The notes under the pieces were generated by a model. The model worked only from the letters and a program-made list of their open reading frames with translations. It did no database searches and was not told where the DNA came from. The position numbers and the translations under genes are program-made. Source: a virus. From it: a stretch of 33,043 nucleotides of DNA. Numbering within the stretch: the first letter of the stretch is position 1; each line of letters begins with the position of its first letter. Below are positions 21,684-29,169 of the stretch, in pieces. The DNA is taken from positions 1 to 33,043 of IMG/VR virus record IMGVR_UViG_3300024346_000282; one strand, 5' to 3'.

Positions 21684-21946
21684 ACATCTATTACAACCAA
21701 ACTCAAGATGCAGCCGTGCTGGATTATTTTAATCGTTACGATAATTTAGGCGCAACGCCTGAGAGAGTTCTACGCCACTTTAGGATAATGGAGAAGCTAT
21801 CGGAACGAAGATGGCACAACACGCCCGTTGGTAGCATACGAAGGTCTTTCAGCAACCTAAAGAACAAGGGCTTAATCCATAAATCAGAAGTTAAGATAAC
21901 TGGAGATTACGGTAAGCCCGTTACGGTTTGGCATTTGACCGAATAA
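21680..21946 (+). CDS. Small winged-helix-like protein
   Basis: The 88-aa product begins MNIYYNQTQDAAVLDYFNRY. The pattern AAVLDYFNRYDNLGATPERV, LRHFRIMEKLSERRWHNTPVG, SIRRSFSNLKNKGLIHKSEV, and a hairpin ITGDYGKPVTVWHL reads as a winged helix-turn-helix (recognition helix SIRRSFSNLKNKG, wing after it). Such phage proteins often regulate replication or early genes. Last of the four rightward genes. It ends 68 bp before the convergent lysis-end gene. Confidence 0.6.
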   Translation: MNIYYNQTQDAAVLDYFNRYDNLGATPERVLRHFRIMEKLSERRWHNTPVGSIRRSFSNLKNKGLIHKSEVKITGDYGKPVTVWHLTE

Positions 21947-21986
21947 TTATACAAATGAAGTAATCGACTGTGTTATTTGTATGGTA

Positions 21987-22013
21987 ACAACATTGTGATT
22001 CACAACATTGTGA
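21987..22013. repeat. 12-bp direct repeat with dyad between convergent genes
   Basis: ACAACATTGTGA occurs at 21987-21998 and 22002-22013 (15-bp period). Between them TTGTGATTCACAA forms a dyad, and GTAAC/GTTAC plus GAAGTAA/TTACTTC arms flank the set. It lies between two convergent stops (21946 and 22015). A bidirectional terminator hairpin without a clear T run, or a protein-binding site, are both possible. Confidence 0.45.
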
Positions 22014-22014
22014 G

Positions 22015-22653
22015 TTACTTCTTTAACCGAATGACCTGCCCAGCGCGAAGGGTTACAAAGTGACTTGAGCCTGCCATATATCCAACAGAAAAGTAAGTTC
22101 CTGATTTGAACTTTAGACCGATGTCTGCACCAACGTAGAAACTATTGAATTGATTAGCGTAAGTCATTCCCAAACCACTTTGGAAGGATGCGATTAGTTG
22201 GAACTTGTCAGGCTTGTAGGTGTTGATTGTAACGGGTCGGAGTACCTTGTAACTAAAGCCACGCCCCACTACCTTATTTCTAAAGATAGTGTCTTGAATA
22301 ACGGCTTGTAAGGAACTATCTCTAATAGTGTCGATATACGTAACCGCTTGCGTTAGATAGTGGCTTAAAATGGCTGTGGTGTCTATTGGTTGGTCGTTGT
22401 AGATGTAAACCGTTGACCCGTTAAGATAGATAGTATCTTGAATGGTTGCGCTAGGTAGCCATCTTACCACTTCCTTTTCAACTATAATCGTATCAGGCAA
22501 TGGCAAACGCGATTTAATCACGCGCTCAATTGAATCGTAGTTTATTTCGGTACGGTCGGGTTGTAGTGTAGTGTCTCCACAACCGCGCGTTAGTATCAGC
22601 GCAACTATAACGGCTGCAAGTACAGCTATTATAATCAGATTCGATTTGTTCAT
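22015..22653 (-). CDS. Membrane-anchored protein, possible spanin-like lysis protein
   Basis: The 212-aa product begins MNKSNLIIIAVLAAVIVALIL: a single N-terminal membrane anchor (6-22), then a periplasmic part with repeated short strands (IQDTIYLNGSTVYIYN, YIDTIRDSSLQAVIQDTIF) and a C-terminal beta-rich, Gly/aromatic region (FQSGLGMTYANQFNSFYVGA, then GYMAGSSHFVTLRAG). It is ATGA-linked to the DUF5675 gene and is the last gene of the structural/lysis unit. An inner-membrane anchor joined to an outer-membrane-like beta region would suit a spanin. This role is inferred. Family resembles uncharacterised proteins of Bacteroidota phages. Confidence 0.55.
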   Translation of the reverse strand: MNKSNLIIIAVLAAVIVALILTRGCGDTTLQPDRTEINYDSIERVIKSRLPLPDTIIVEKEVVRWLPSATIQDTIYLNGSTVYIYNDQPIDTTAILSHYLTQAVTYIDTIRDSSLQAVIQDTIFRNKVVGRGFSYKVLRPVTINTYKPDKFQLIASFQSGLGMTYANQFNSFYVGADIGLKFKSGTYFSVGYMAGSSHFVTLRAGQVIRLKK

Positions 22654-23084
22654 TGGGTTACTTCCAAAACAAACCCGTCAGGAGCAACTTCTAATAGCTT
22701 GTTTAACGTTGATTTGCTGGAAGTAATATCTGCCAAACCATCACCATCTAAATCAACAAAAGCCTTGCCGACTAAGATACAACCGCGAATATCTGACTTG
22801 CCGCTTTTCGGGTTTAATGACCCTGCGTAGTTGCCTTGATGGATTAGGATGAACGAACGACCAGGAACATCATTAACAATAAAGTGTTTAGGGTATTTTG
22901 CTGAAGTCCGAAAGTCCACATCATAATAACCTTCAGGTATGCAACTCACGTTCCTTTGGTTGTCTAACCACGGCAACTCCAAAGTGCGACATTTGAAAAC
23001 TTCATCTCCCGTTTCTTCGTCCGTTAGCGTTAAAGTTCCGTGTGTTTGTTTAGGGTAATATTCGCGGCAAAGTGTAGCTATCAT
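22650..23084 (-). CDS. DUF5675 family protein (lysis-associated?)
   Basis: The 144-aa product carries DUF5675 hallmarks: GTLTL, FKCRTLELPWLDNQRNVSCI followed by PEGYYDV, YPKHFIVNDVPGRSFILIHQ, GNYAGSLNPKSGKSDIRGCI, LVGKAF. The IxIHxGNYxGD-x-x-GC layout with His and Cys resembles the L,D-transpeptidase-type active site, so a role in peptidoglycan processing is plausible, though DUF5675 has no established function that I can cite. It sits between a small protein gene and the membrane-anchored protein gene, both by ATGA overlap. No other endolysin is visible in the window. Confidence 0.75.
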   Translation of the reverse strand: MIATLCREYYPKQTHGTLTLTDEETGDEVFKCRTLELPWLDNQRNVSCIPEGYYDVDFRTSAKYPKHFIVNDVPGRSFILIHQGNYAGSLNPKSGKSDIRGCILVGKAFVDLDGDGLADITSSKSTLNKLLEVAPDGFVLEVTQ

Positions 23085-23299
23085 AACACTAAGTTTCCTT
23101 GTTCGTCAATTTCTGGAATGATGCCATATTCTAGCAGTCTCGCAATCCAAACTGATTCTTCTATTGTTGTTTCCCAAACTTGAATAGTATCGGTGCGCTG
23201 ATTTGGGTCTGTCCATCCGTAACCTAATACAGATTCTTTGTCTTCGCCATCAAAGGTTATCCAATACGTTCTAACTGATGGGTTTATAATACTGTTCAT
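23081..23299 (-). CDS. Small acidic hypothetical protein
   Basis: The 72-aa product begins MNSIINPSVRTYWITFDGED. It has strand-rich first half (TYWITFDGE, VLGYGWTDPN), then an acidic helix-like end (ESVWIARLLEYGIIPEIDEQ). It lies between the adhesin-like gene (10 nt after) and the DUF5675 gene (ATGA overlap). Not recognised. It might be a small virion or chaperone protein for the preceding fibre. Confidence 0.55.
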   Translation of the reverse strand: MNSIINPSVRTYWITFDGEDKESVLGYGWTDPNQRTDTIQVWETTIEESVWIARLLEYGIIPEIDEQGNLVL

Positions 23300-23309
23300 T
23301 TTCTAAATT

Positions 23310-24269
23310 TTAAATTCCACCGCCATCAGTAATTGTCCAACCATAAGTTGAGATAAGGCTTGTTCTTGCTGTTTCGGCAGCCGAACCAAGTGTATATGTT
23401 GATGTTCCAAAATGAAAGGCAACCGCATTAGTTGGTGCTTGTGCCTCCCACGCAACGAGCGTAGCATCATAATTTGCAGTTGAAAGTGTGCAATTGGCGA
23501 ATGTGTTTCCTCCTCCTGTAATCGCTCCTATTGTCCAAGTGTCAACGCCTAAACCTTCGAATAAAGGATTTATGTTAAATACTCCGTTTAAATTTCCTTG
23601 CGGAATCCAACCGCTAACATCCGCCAAAGCACCTAATGCGCAACTTCTTAAACCATCGTTCCAATTCGTAACTCCGCTAACATCCCACGTTGAAAGGTCT
23701 TGGTTGCCTAGTGGTGTATTCAAAAAGGCTTGTCTTATATTAGTAACTCCACTATGGATTATTCCTTCAACATTTCCGATAAACGAAGTACATGAGTTAA
23801 GGAATAGATTAAAGTTTGTACATAATGAAAAATCCCACAATGAGAAGTTTACACTCGTTAGACTACTGCAATTGGAAAACATTGCTTTAGCAGCATTTGC
23901 GTGTGATATAACAGGAATGTCTGTCGCTGAAACATCAAGATTAGAACACCCGTGAAAAACCCTTATGCCTGCAAAATCAAAAGTTCCCCAATTACTCACA
24001 TCTGAAATCTTTGCTTTATCGCCACCGTTAAAAAAAGCAAATGTGTTAATCGTTCCCGAAATGGTAATAGTCTTAATACCTGCAACTGCGTATGTGTGGG
24101 TGTTTGAAGTGTTCACCGTTCCATCACCCCAATCAACAGTAGCTATTCCTGATGTCATTGGTAACACAATAGTATCTGATGCCGAACCCGCTTGCGTAGT
24201 GTCCCAAATAGATATGAAGTTCGGGTTGACTGAAGAAAAGCTATTGAAATATGTAAACCGCCTAGACAT
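23310..24269 (-). CDS. PKD plus BspA-repeat adhesin-like tail fibre protein
   Basis: The 319-aa product has a PKD-like module (about 35-70; GIATVDWGDGTVNTSNTHTY, AVAGIKTITISG), with the typical VDWGDG and THTY-x-x-xGxxTI signature. The following 200 residues are BspA-type (DUF285) leucine-rich-like repeats: FHGCSNLDVSATDIP, MFSNCSSLTSVNFSLWD, NLFLNSCTSFIG, AFLNTPLGNQDLSTWDVSG. BspA repeats are surface-binding modules of Bacteroidota hosts. The protein is a good candidate receptor-binding or fibre component, probably adapted from host surface proteins. It overlaps the upstream 294-aa gene by 8 nt. Confidence 0.75.
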   Translation of the reverse strand: MSRRFTYFNSFSSVNPNFISIWDTTQAGSASDTIVLPMTSGIATVDWGDGTVNTSNTHTYAVAGIKTITISGTINTFAFFNGGDKAKISDVSNWGTFDFAGIRVFHGCSNLDVSATDIPVISHANAAKAMFSNCSSLTSVNFSLWDFSLCTNFNLFLNSCTSFIGNVEGIIHSGVTNIRQAFLNTPLGNQDLSTWDVSGVTNWNDGLRSCALGALADVSGWIPQGNLNGVFNINPLFEGLGVDTWTIGAITGGGNTFANCTLSTANYDATLVAWEAQAPTNAVAFHFGTSTYTLGSAAETARTSLISTYGWTITDGGGI

Positions 24270-25146
24270 ACGTTCCTGTTATTTTAGCGAATCCAGCACC
24301 CGTTGTAATCGTTCTTTTGGCTGCAATGGTATCTCCAATTGATAACGCTGTTGGATTAACGAACGCGGCAAACCCCCCACCGTTTACATTGTAGGTAATA
24401 TCTCCACTACTTCCATCGTCTGAAGTGCTTGTGAATGTTCCTGCGTTGTCTGAATCAATGGTTAGTGTTCCCGTTTCATCGTTTGTCGCTTCAAATCCAA
24501 ACTTGATGAACAGGCTTTTAACTTGTGGTGTACACGTAAGATTTTGAACACTTGGAACACTTGAAGTAGTACCATCAGAATCTGTGAATGTAATATCAGG
24601 CAGAACTAAACTACCTTCAGCCGCAACCGTAGCCGAATAACTAGCATCTGAATTAGCAACCGTTGCATCGTCAACCCTCCAATATTGCCCTTGTTTACTA
24701 CCTACTAATGTTGCGCCCGTTTCTTGTCTTACTTCGATGTTTTCCGTGTCTCCCGAAGGTATGTTTTCCATAAAAACACCGTTAATGTTAACGGTTGCAT
24801 CTGCACAGGCTGCGCTAGTAACTTCCCAAGAATCACCATCCCAAGAACCTGAAGGTGAGCCGTCAAGGTTTACGACCAAATTAACAGAACCTTCAGCGAC
24901 AACCGAACCAGTTGCCCCTAAACTATCACCGTTTACCGTAACTGTAGAATCTCCAATAACAGATGGATTTGCTTCAGTTCCGATTGGATTAGCCGCGCTA
25001 TCTTGAATGACTTGGTTATTCGTTCCACCACTTACAATAGTCCCAATTGTTACCCCGTTGATTTGCTCGGTAACGTCAGCACCGTCTATAACTGTTACTG
25101 AATTAGTTGATGCGGTAATTGTTGTTTTGCTCTTTACGCTGGTCAT
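24262..25146 (-). CDS. Fibre- or spike-like structural protein with internal repeats
   Basis: The 294-aa product is Thr/Ser/Gly/Asp-rich with almost no Lys/Arg in long stretches: GDSTVTVNGDSLGATGSVVA, NGVFMENIPSGDTENIEVRQ and SDASYSATVAAEGSLVLPDI. Repeated blocks (a GDSTVTVN type and a SGDTENIEVRQ type) recur in many Bacteroidota phage virion proteins. The C-terminal third is a Gly-rich beta region (TLTIDSDNAGTFTSTSDDGS). It is ATGA-linked to the 127-aa gene and overlaps the adhesin gene by 8 nt, so the two likely form one fibre or spike complex. The specific role is inferred. Confidence 0.6.
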   Translation of the reverse strand: MTSVKSKTTITASTNSVTVIDGADVTEQINGVTIGTIVSGGTNNQVIQDSAANPIGTEANPSVIGDSTVTVNGDSLGATGSVVAEGSVNLVVNLDGSPSGSWDGDSWEVTSAACADATVNINGVFMENIPSGDTENIEVRQETGATLVGSKQGQYWRVDDATVANSDASYSATVAAEGSLVLPDITFTDSDGTTSSVPSVQNLTCTPQVKSLFIKFGFEATNDETGTLTIDSDNAGTFTSTSDDGSSGDITYNVNGGGFAAFVNPTALSIGDTIAAKRTITTGAGFAKITGTYV

Positions 25147-25526
25147 TGCTTAGAGTAGTTTGATTTGATTACATCGTACAAATAGACTTCGCCCATTGTT
25201 TTGTACCCATCAGTCAATACTGCATCGTCAATATTTATGTACCATTCTAAATAGACCTTCCCAGCGTTCCAAGTTTTTGAATCTGATTCGAGTATCTGAA
25301 TAGCGTATTGACCTTGAATAGTTGCTGAAGGCGTTGCAACTCCCCAACCTGTTGGCGCATTCTCTTTGAACTTTAGTAGCGTGTTGCCGCTATTATCTTT
25401 GATAATGTAACGAACGTCATTGATAGCCGCAAAAGGAATAGCTACGCCTGCGGAATCCGTGTGGTCTATTTCGACCAAATCACTCTCTCCCGTGTAAAGT
25501 GTTTTAAGTGCTGTTGGTGTTGCCAT
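25143..25526 (-). CDS. Small beta-rich structural protein (baseplate-type N-domain look)
   Basis: The 127-aa product begins MATPTALKTLYTGESDLVEI. The pattern (ESDLVEIDHTDSAGVAIPFA, VRYIIKDNSGNTLLKFKENA, YAIQILESDSKTWNAGKVYL, EWYINIDDAVLTDG) resembles small Ig-like N-terminal domains of BppU-type upper baseplate proteins. It shares one nucleotide with the coiled-coil gene stop and is ATGA-linked to the 294-aa gene. The likely role is virion attachment of the fibre. The family match is by look only. Confidence 0.5.
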   Translation of the reverse strand: MATPTALKTLYTGESDLVEIDHTDSAGVAIPFAAINDVRYIIKDNSGNTLLKFKENAPTGWGVATPSATIQGQYAIQILESDSKTWNAGKVYLEWYINIDDAVLTDGYKTMGEVYLYDVIKSNYSKQ

Positions 25527-25858
25527 TACTTGTTTTTGTTCAATGGTTTTTCTTTGCCTTTTGGCGTTCCTATTATATTGTGAATAGCCATCGTCAACTC
25601 ATTTACCTCAAGTTTCAAAGAGTTAATAACGTCAGCCATTGCACTATTTTCTTCCGCGCAATCTTTTCGTTCTTGTCGGCTAATCGTCAACTCGTTTTTT
25701 GTGAACTCAGCGAACTCTTTATATTCGGTTTTCAAAACCTGCAACTCCTTCACAGCTTCAGATTTGGCGGCTTGTTTTTGTGCAAAATAACCCACAACTA
25801 CACCTCCCGTTCCTCCACCTAATACCTTCATAGCTGCGGCTAATAATGCGTTATCCAT
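25526..25858 (-). CDS. Coiled-coil protein with hydrophobic N-terminus
   Basis: The 110-aa product begins MDNALLAAAMKVLGGGTGGV followed by VVGYFAQKQAAKSEA, a Gly-rich hydrophobic helix (5-25), then a long charged coiled coil (KELQVLKTEYKEFAEFTKNE, ENSAMADVINSLKLEVNELT) and a basic tail (GTPKGKEKPLNKNK). One hydrophobic segment plus coiled coil could be a spanin/holin-type lysis protein or a small virion linker. It lies among virion genes, so both remain open. Not recognised. Confidence 0.5.
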   Translation of the reverse strand: MDNALLAAAMKVLGGGTGGVVVGYFAQKQAAKSEAVKELQVLKTEYKEFAEFTKNELTISRQERKDCAEENSAMADVINSLKLEVNELTMAIHNIIGTPKGKEKPLNKNK

Positions 25859-25862
25859 TTGA

Positions 25863-26243
25863 TTAAGATGATTTGACGTAAAATTTAACTTTACAAATAT
25901 AACTCATTGCCGTGTCAGTATAAAAGTTTGTGGTTGCAGATGATTCAACATTACTACTTATTCCCGTTAGAACCGCGTAACAAGTAACCGTGTTTGAAGT
26001 GTCAAATTCAGCGGTTACCAAGTCAGAAACTTGTTGGTTAATCCCGATTGTTCCATTTGCAATTATTGCCAGTAAAGTAGTTGACGGGTCGGCATTTTCA
26101 ACAGTTGATTTCAAAACGCTCAAAGTTCGTTCTGTTGATACATATTCGTAATCTGCGAATGAAGAAACAGAAACAGCCGTGAAGTCTGATGGTATTCGTG
26201 AAGATGGTAATTCAACTAATGTACCTGCGTTGGTAAGTGCCAT
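25863..26243 (-). CDS. Small structural protein, unknown family
   Basis: The 126-aa product begins MALTNAGTLVELPSSRIPSD. It is Ser/Thr/Val-rich and beta-structured, with two Cys (about 105 and 115), e.g. DTSNTVTCYAVLTGISSN and DTAMSYICKVKFYV. It lies 2 nt after the 167-aa gene and 4 nt before the coiled-coil gene. Its composition resembles small decoration or head-fibre proteins. Family not recognised. Confidence 0.5.
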   Translation of the reverse strand: MALTNAGTLVELPSSRIPSDFTAVSVSSFADYEYVSTERTLSVLKSTVENADPSTTLLAIIANGTIGINQQVSDLVTAEFDTSNTVTCYAVLTGISSNVESSATTNFYTDTAMSYICKVKFYVKSS

Positions 26244-26245
26244 AG

Positions 26246-26749
26246 TTAGATTTCAATTAATCGGTAAGTAACGTAGATTGTAATGTCACTATCTCCAGCC
26301 GTTGGGTCTCCACTTGCAACCTTTACATTTAGCGCGGCATTATCAACTAACTGCGTTGCCGTTGCAGACGATAAAGTAGTGGCATCCGCAAACCGTCTAA
26401 TCGTTGATGCTGAGTTCTTAATAACCGTTGATGCTTGGTTATCTGTTGCTCCAGCGGTTATCAATTCAAGGCTTGTATTGGTCGCGTAGGTAGCCGAATT
26501 GTAAACCATCTTCATTGAAGCACTCAAAACCTCAATAGCAAACCCTGCTCCAGGGGCGGCTACTATTTCTATTGGTGTTGTGTTCAAATGTAAAACGTCA
26601 GCCGTTGCAATAGTTAGTGATGCCGACTTAACGCAAACGCATTCAGCGTTACTATTCATCGTGTCAATTAAAGCCGTAAAATGCTCTTGCTTTGGCGTTT
26701 TACCTCGCTCAAAATAACTCTTTAGTACCGTCTTTGTAAAAATTGCCAT
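26246..26749 (-). CDS. Structural protein, unknown family
   Basis: The 167-aa product begins MAIFTKTVLKSYFERGKTPK followed by QEHFTALIDTM, an N-terminal segment (helix with FERGKTPKQEHF) typical of fibre and head-decoration proteins in Bacteroidota phages. The rest is a beta-rich domain with ATADVLHLNTTPIEIVAAPG and a C-terminal strand ITIYVTYRLIEI. It shares one nucleotide with the adaptor gene stop and is followed after 2 nt by the 126-aa gene. A virion surface or fibre role is inferred. Confidence 0.5.
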   Translation of the reverse strand: MAIFTKTVLKSYFERGKTPKQEHFTALIDTMNSNAECVCVKSASLTIATADVLHLNTTPIEIVAAPGAGFAIEVLSASMKMVYNSATYATNTSLELITAGATDNQASTVIKNSASTIRRFADATTLSSATATQLVDNAALNVKVASGDPTAGDSDITIYVTYRLIEI

Positions 26750-27441
26750 TATCCTGTGTATATTATTTTACCGTTCTCATTAGTTAGGTAGATTCGTTCT
26801 CCCAATTTGTTTCCTATTCCTTTGCCAATCCCTCTAATTTGAAACCTAGACCTTTTTTGTACGTGGTCAACTTCGCTATAAACAACGCCATCTAGTACGT
26901 TATCTTGCTCATCCAAATAGTTAAGCATCGCTCTTCTTTTTAAGTCGCGTTGATTCTTCCAATAGTTCAGGAATGCCTGTAAATTATTGCCCGATACTGG
27001 TTGAGCCGTTTCGTTTGAAATCTGTTGTAATCCTTGGTGTGATACGTTCACACCTGCGTTAACTGAATAGCCGTAAAACGTAGCGTGTGCTAGATATGGT
27101 TGCACGTAATTGACAAAGAACGTTCCATGCTCTAATTCCTCCCAATCGGTTGTGTTATCCGTAGTTGGTTTTGAATCGCTGTTCGTTGTCACCGATTTCC
27201 ACATCTTGAGAATACCAACTTCAGTCTCGTTTACCTTGTCATCTTCAACGTAACTATTCGTAACGCTCCACGCTTTCACATCTTCGGCTGCAAGTGTGTC
27301 AAGTACCGTGTAAAGGGCTGAAGGTAGCGTTGCGCGTAGTTGCTCCAAAGGTGGATAGATATACGGTAAAACCTTGTCATCTGAAACGTTGACGTTAATG
27401 GGTATTACTTTCGATTCAACCAAATATAGTTTGTCAATCAT
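26749..27441 (-). CDS. Head-tail adaptor (DUF6712-like)
   Basis: The 230-aa product begins MIDKLYLVESKVIPINVNVS. It has the pattern DDKVLPYIYPPLEQLRATLP, then YVQPYLAHATFYGYSVNAGV and an ISNETAQPVSGNNLQAFLNY segment with a helix (WKNQRDLKRRAMLNYL). This look, directly after the portal gene, fits DUF6712-type adaptor proteins that bind the portal ring. An extra insert (about 60-95) rich in Asn/Thr is present. ATGA overlap with the portal gene couples their translation. Confidence rests on family look plus position. Confidence 0.65.
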   Translation of the reverse strand: MIDKLYLVESKVIPINVNVSDDKVLPYIYPPLEQLRATLPSALYTVLDTLAAEDVKAWSVTNSYVEDDKVNETEVGILKMWKSVTTNSDSKPTTDNTTDWEELEHGTFFVNYVQPYLAHATFYGYSVNAGVNVSHQGLQQISNETAQPVSGNNLQAFLNYWKNQRDLKRRAMLNYLDEQDNVLDGVVYSEVDHVQKRSRFQIRGIGKGIGNKLGERIYLTNENGKIIYTG

Positions 27442-28811
27442 ATCTCAGTTTGTTCTTTTGGTAAATAACCTTCCATTGATAAGCCAATTAATCCTCTGAT
27501 TTCTTCATCACTCATTTTTTCGAGAACTTTTGTGGCAACTAATGGACTTAACGCGCTTAATGCATCAGATGTAGATGTTCCGCTTTCGCCATCTTCACTA
27601 GCTATTGGCGCATATCCTCCAAGTTCTCTAATTTCATCGGCTGTTAATTTATCAACTAGCCAATCGGGGACTATATCAATCAATTCTAGAGGGTCAATAC
27701 TCCAATCGTATTGAGGAAAAACTATTTCCAAAGATTGACTAACCAACTTTTGATAATCCAATGCGGTTAACGAAAACAACTTAATAGTGTTAATTAATTC
27801 GTCATTGTTGCCTAACTGACTTGACCGCGCAAAGCCAGGAACAAGGATAGTTGGTACTTCCATCCCCCTGCATACCCTTCGCCCGATACGGTCAACCGCT
27901 TCTGTTGTTGAATTGAGTAGTTTCTCAGAACTAAACACCGTTAACTCAGGTGCTTCTTCCTTCTTGTCAACTTGAATGTGTAGAATCGGGTCGGCATCCT
28001 CACCGCAAAACCCTTCTACAGATTTATCAAAATAATCTTGCTCAGTTCGTCCGCTTTCGTCCTCCGTTACGTCATCAATTTCGCCAATGGTTGTAAGAAT
28101 GGCATCGGGTCGAAATCCTTTCTTTACGTTGCGCCAATCCAAACGACCTAAAGCCGCATCAGATTCGATTTCTTCCATCGCAGCCCACGCTACAGGTTTC
28201 GGATAAATCTTTTGCCCTGCCTTCTGCTCATAATGGTAGACAATATCACCTACCTGGTAGCCGTATTCTTTTATTTGTTCTGCAACTCTTCTATTTCTGC
28301 TTTCGGGTGATTCGTGAGAATCGAAAACATCCATAAAAACACGGTCTTTTTTCAAGTCCTTGCCGTTGGCTAACTCATCGTTCACATAGTAACCGCCTTC
28401 ATCAGTAGCCCTAACGTTCTCAAATTCTAAAGCGTACACTCTAAACGGTTCGCCTTTGATGTTGTAAACTACTTTCAAAGCAATGCCACGGAATAACCCT
28501 GCAAAGTCGGCTAATTCAGCCGCTAACTGGTTAGTAGTTTGACGAGCGTTAATCTTCATTGAAGAAACACCCGTATCTGCAAACCCTTTTCCCTTAATAA
28601 AGGTAGATTTCGTCTCCCGACAACTTGAAGCCGTTACGCTAGATTCTATCGCTAACAACAACTCGTTAGGCAATAGGTTATTTTTGCCGTAATCGTAACG
28701 ATTCGCACTTTTATTGTGCTTAATCTCAGCAACTCGGTTCTGACCAACAACAGCCTTTTTGCTGAAGTTAGTTTTAACCTGTTTTGCTCTATTCTTTCCT
28801 TTGATAGCCAC
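27438..28811 (-). CDS. Portal protein
   Basis: The 457-aa product has the Bacteroidota-phage portal pattern: RYDYGKNNLLPNELLLAIES, SSVTASSCRETKSTFIKGKG, RQTTNQLAAELADFAGLFRG, IALKVVYNIKGEPFRVYALE, then the helical stem region and a C-terminal acidic, Glu-rich tail (GESGTSTSDALSALSPLVAT). The portal forms the dodecameric DNA gate at the capsid vertex. It lies downstream of the capsid gene, with the tail-tube-like and a small gene between, a reversed order compared with most siphophages, in which portal comes before the capsid gene. It ends in an ATGA overlap with the adaptor gene. Confidence 0.85.
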   Translation of the reverse strand: MAIKGKNRAKQVKTNFSKKAVVGQNRVAEIKHNKSANRYDYGKNNLLPNELLLAIESSVTASSCRETKSTFIKGKGFADTGVSSMKINARQTTNQLAAELADFAGLFRGIALKVVYNIKGEPFRVYALEFENVRATDEGGYYVNDELANGKDLKKDRVFMDVFDSHESPESRNRRVAEQIKEYGYQVGDIVYHYEQKAGQKIYPKPVAWAAMEEIESDAALGRLDWRNVKKGFRPDAILTTIGEIDDVTEDESGRTEQDYFDKSVEGFCGEDADPILHIQVDKKEEAPELTVFSSEKLLNSTTEAVDRIGRRVCRGMEVPTILVPGFARSSQLGNNDELINTIKLFSLTALDYQKLVSQSLEIVFPQYDWSIDPLELIDIVPDWLVDKLTADEIRELGGYAPIASEDGESGTSTSDALSALSPLVATKVLEKMSDEEIRGLIGLSMEGYLPKEQTEI

Positions 28812-28814
28812 CGC

Positions 28815-28997
28815 TTAATCCTTTGGAGTTGCTTTCTTTTTTGCCTTTTCGACCAACACAATCACATCATCATACAACCCTCTACTCAATAGCTTCTTTG
28901 CAATGGCATCGGTCAGCGTGTCAGCCGTTACAATGCCTATTCCTTTGACCATTAAGCGGTCATTTTTGTGCTTTGTACTAAATCTATATTTGCTCAT
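28815..28997 (-). CDS. Small basic protein of the head module
   Basis: The 60-aa product from ATG 28997 begins MSKYRFSTKHKNDRLMVKGI, then IVTADTLTDAIAKKLLSRGL and a Lys-rich end (VEKAKKKATPKD). An alternative longer frame extends upstream to 29198 and overlaps the tail-tube-like gene by 29 nt; its extra 67 residues (with LHWEVFSLSYCVTC) look unlike a folded virion protein, so the short form is preferred. This leaves a 172-bp stretch (28998-29169) in which I see no firm signal. Similar small proteins occur at this point in Bacteroidota phages. Function unknown. Confidence 0.55.
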   Translation of the reverse strand: MSKYRFSTKHKNDRLMVKGIGIVTADTLTDAIAKKLLSRGLYDDVIVLVEKAKKKATPKD

Positions 28998-29169
28998 TTT
29001 CTTGGGTCTAATTAACCGCGTTAATTCAATGTAAGCTAGTATCTGTTCACTTCTGCAAGTTACGCAATAACTTAAACTAAAAACCTCCCAATGTAATGAC
29101 ATCAGAAGGCTTTTATTTACTTTTTCAAACGGTTGATTTATGACATCAACTATTCGCGCCTTAAAATCA

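Noticed and set aside
23488-23955. 155-codon open frame on the plus strand
   Set aside because: Shadow of the adhesin-like gene on the opposite strand. No promoter, no recognisable protein.
25893-25910. TATATTTG box on the minus strand
   Set aside because: It lies inside a coding region and has no TTG at 17-19 bp.
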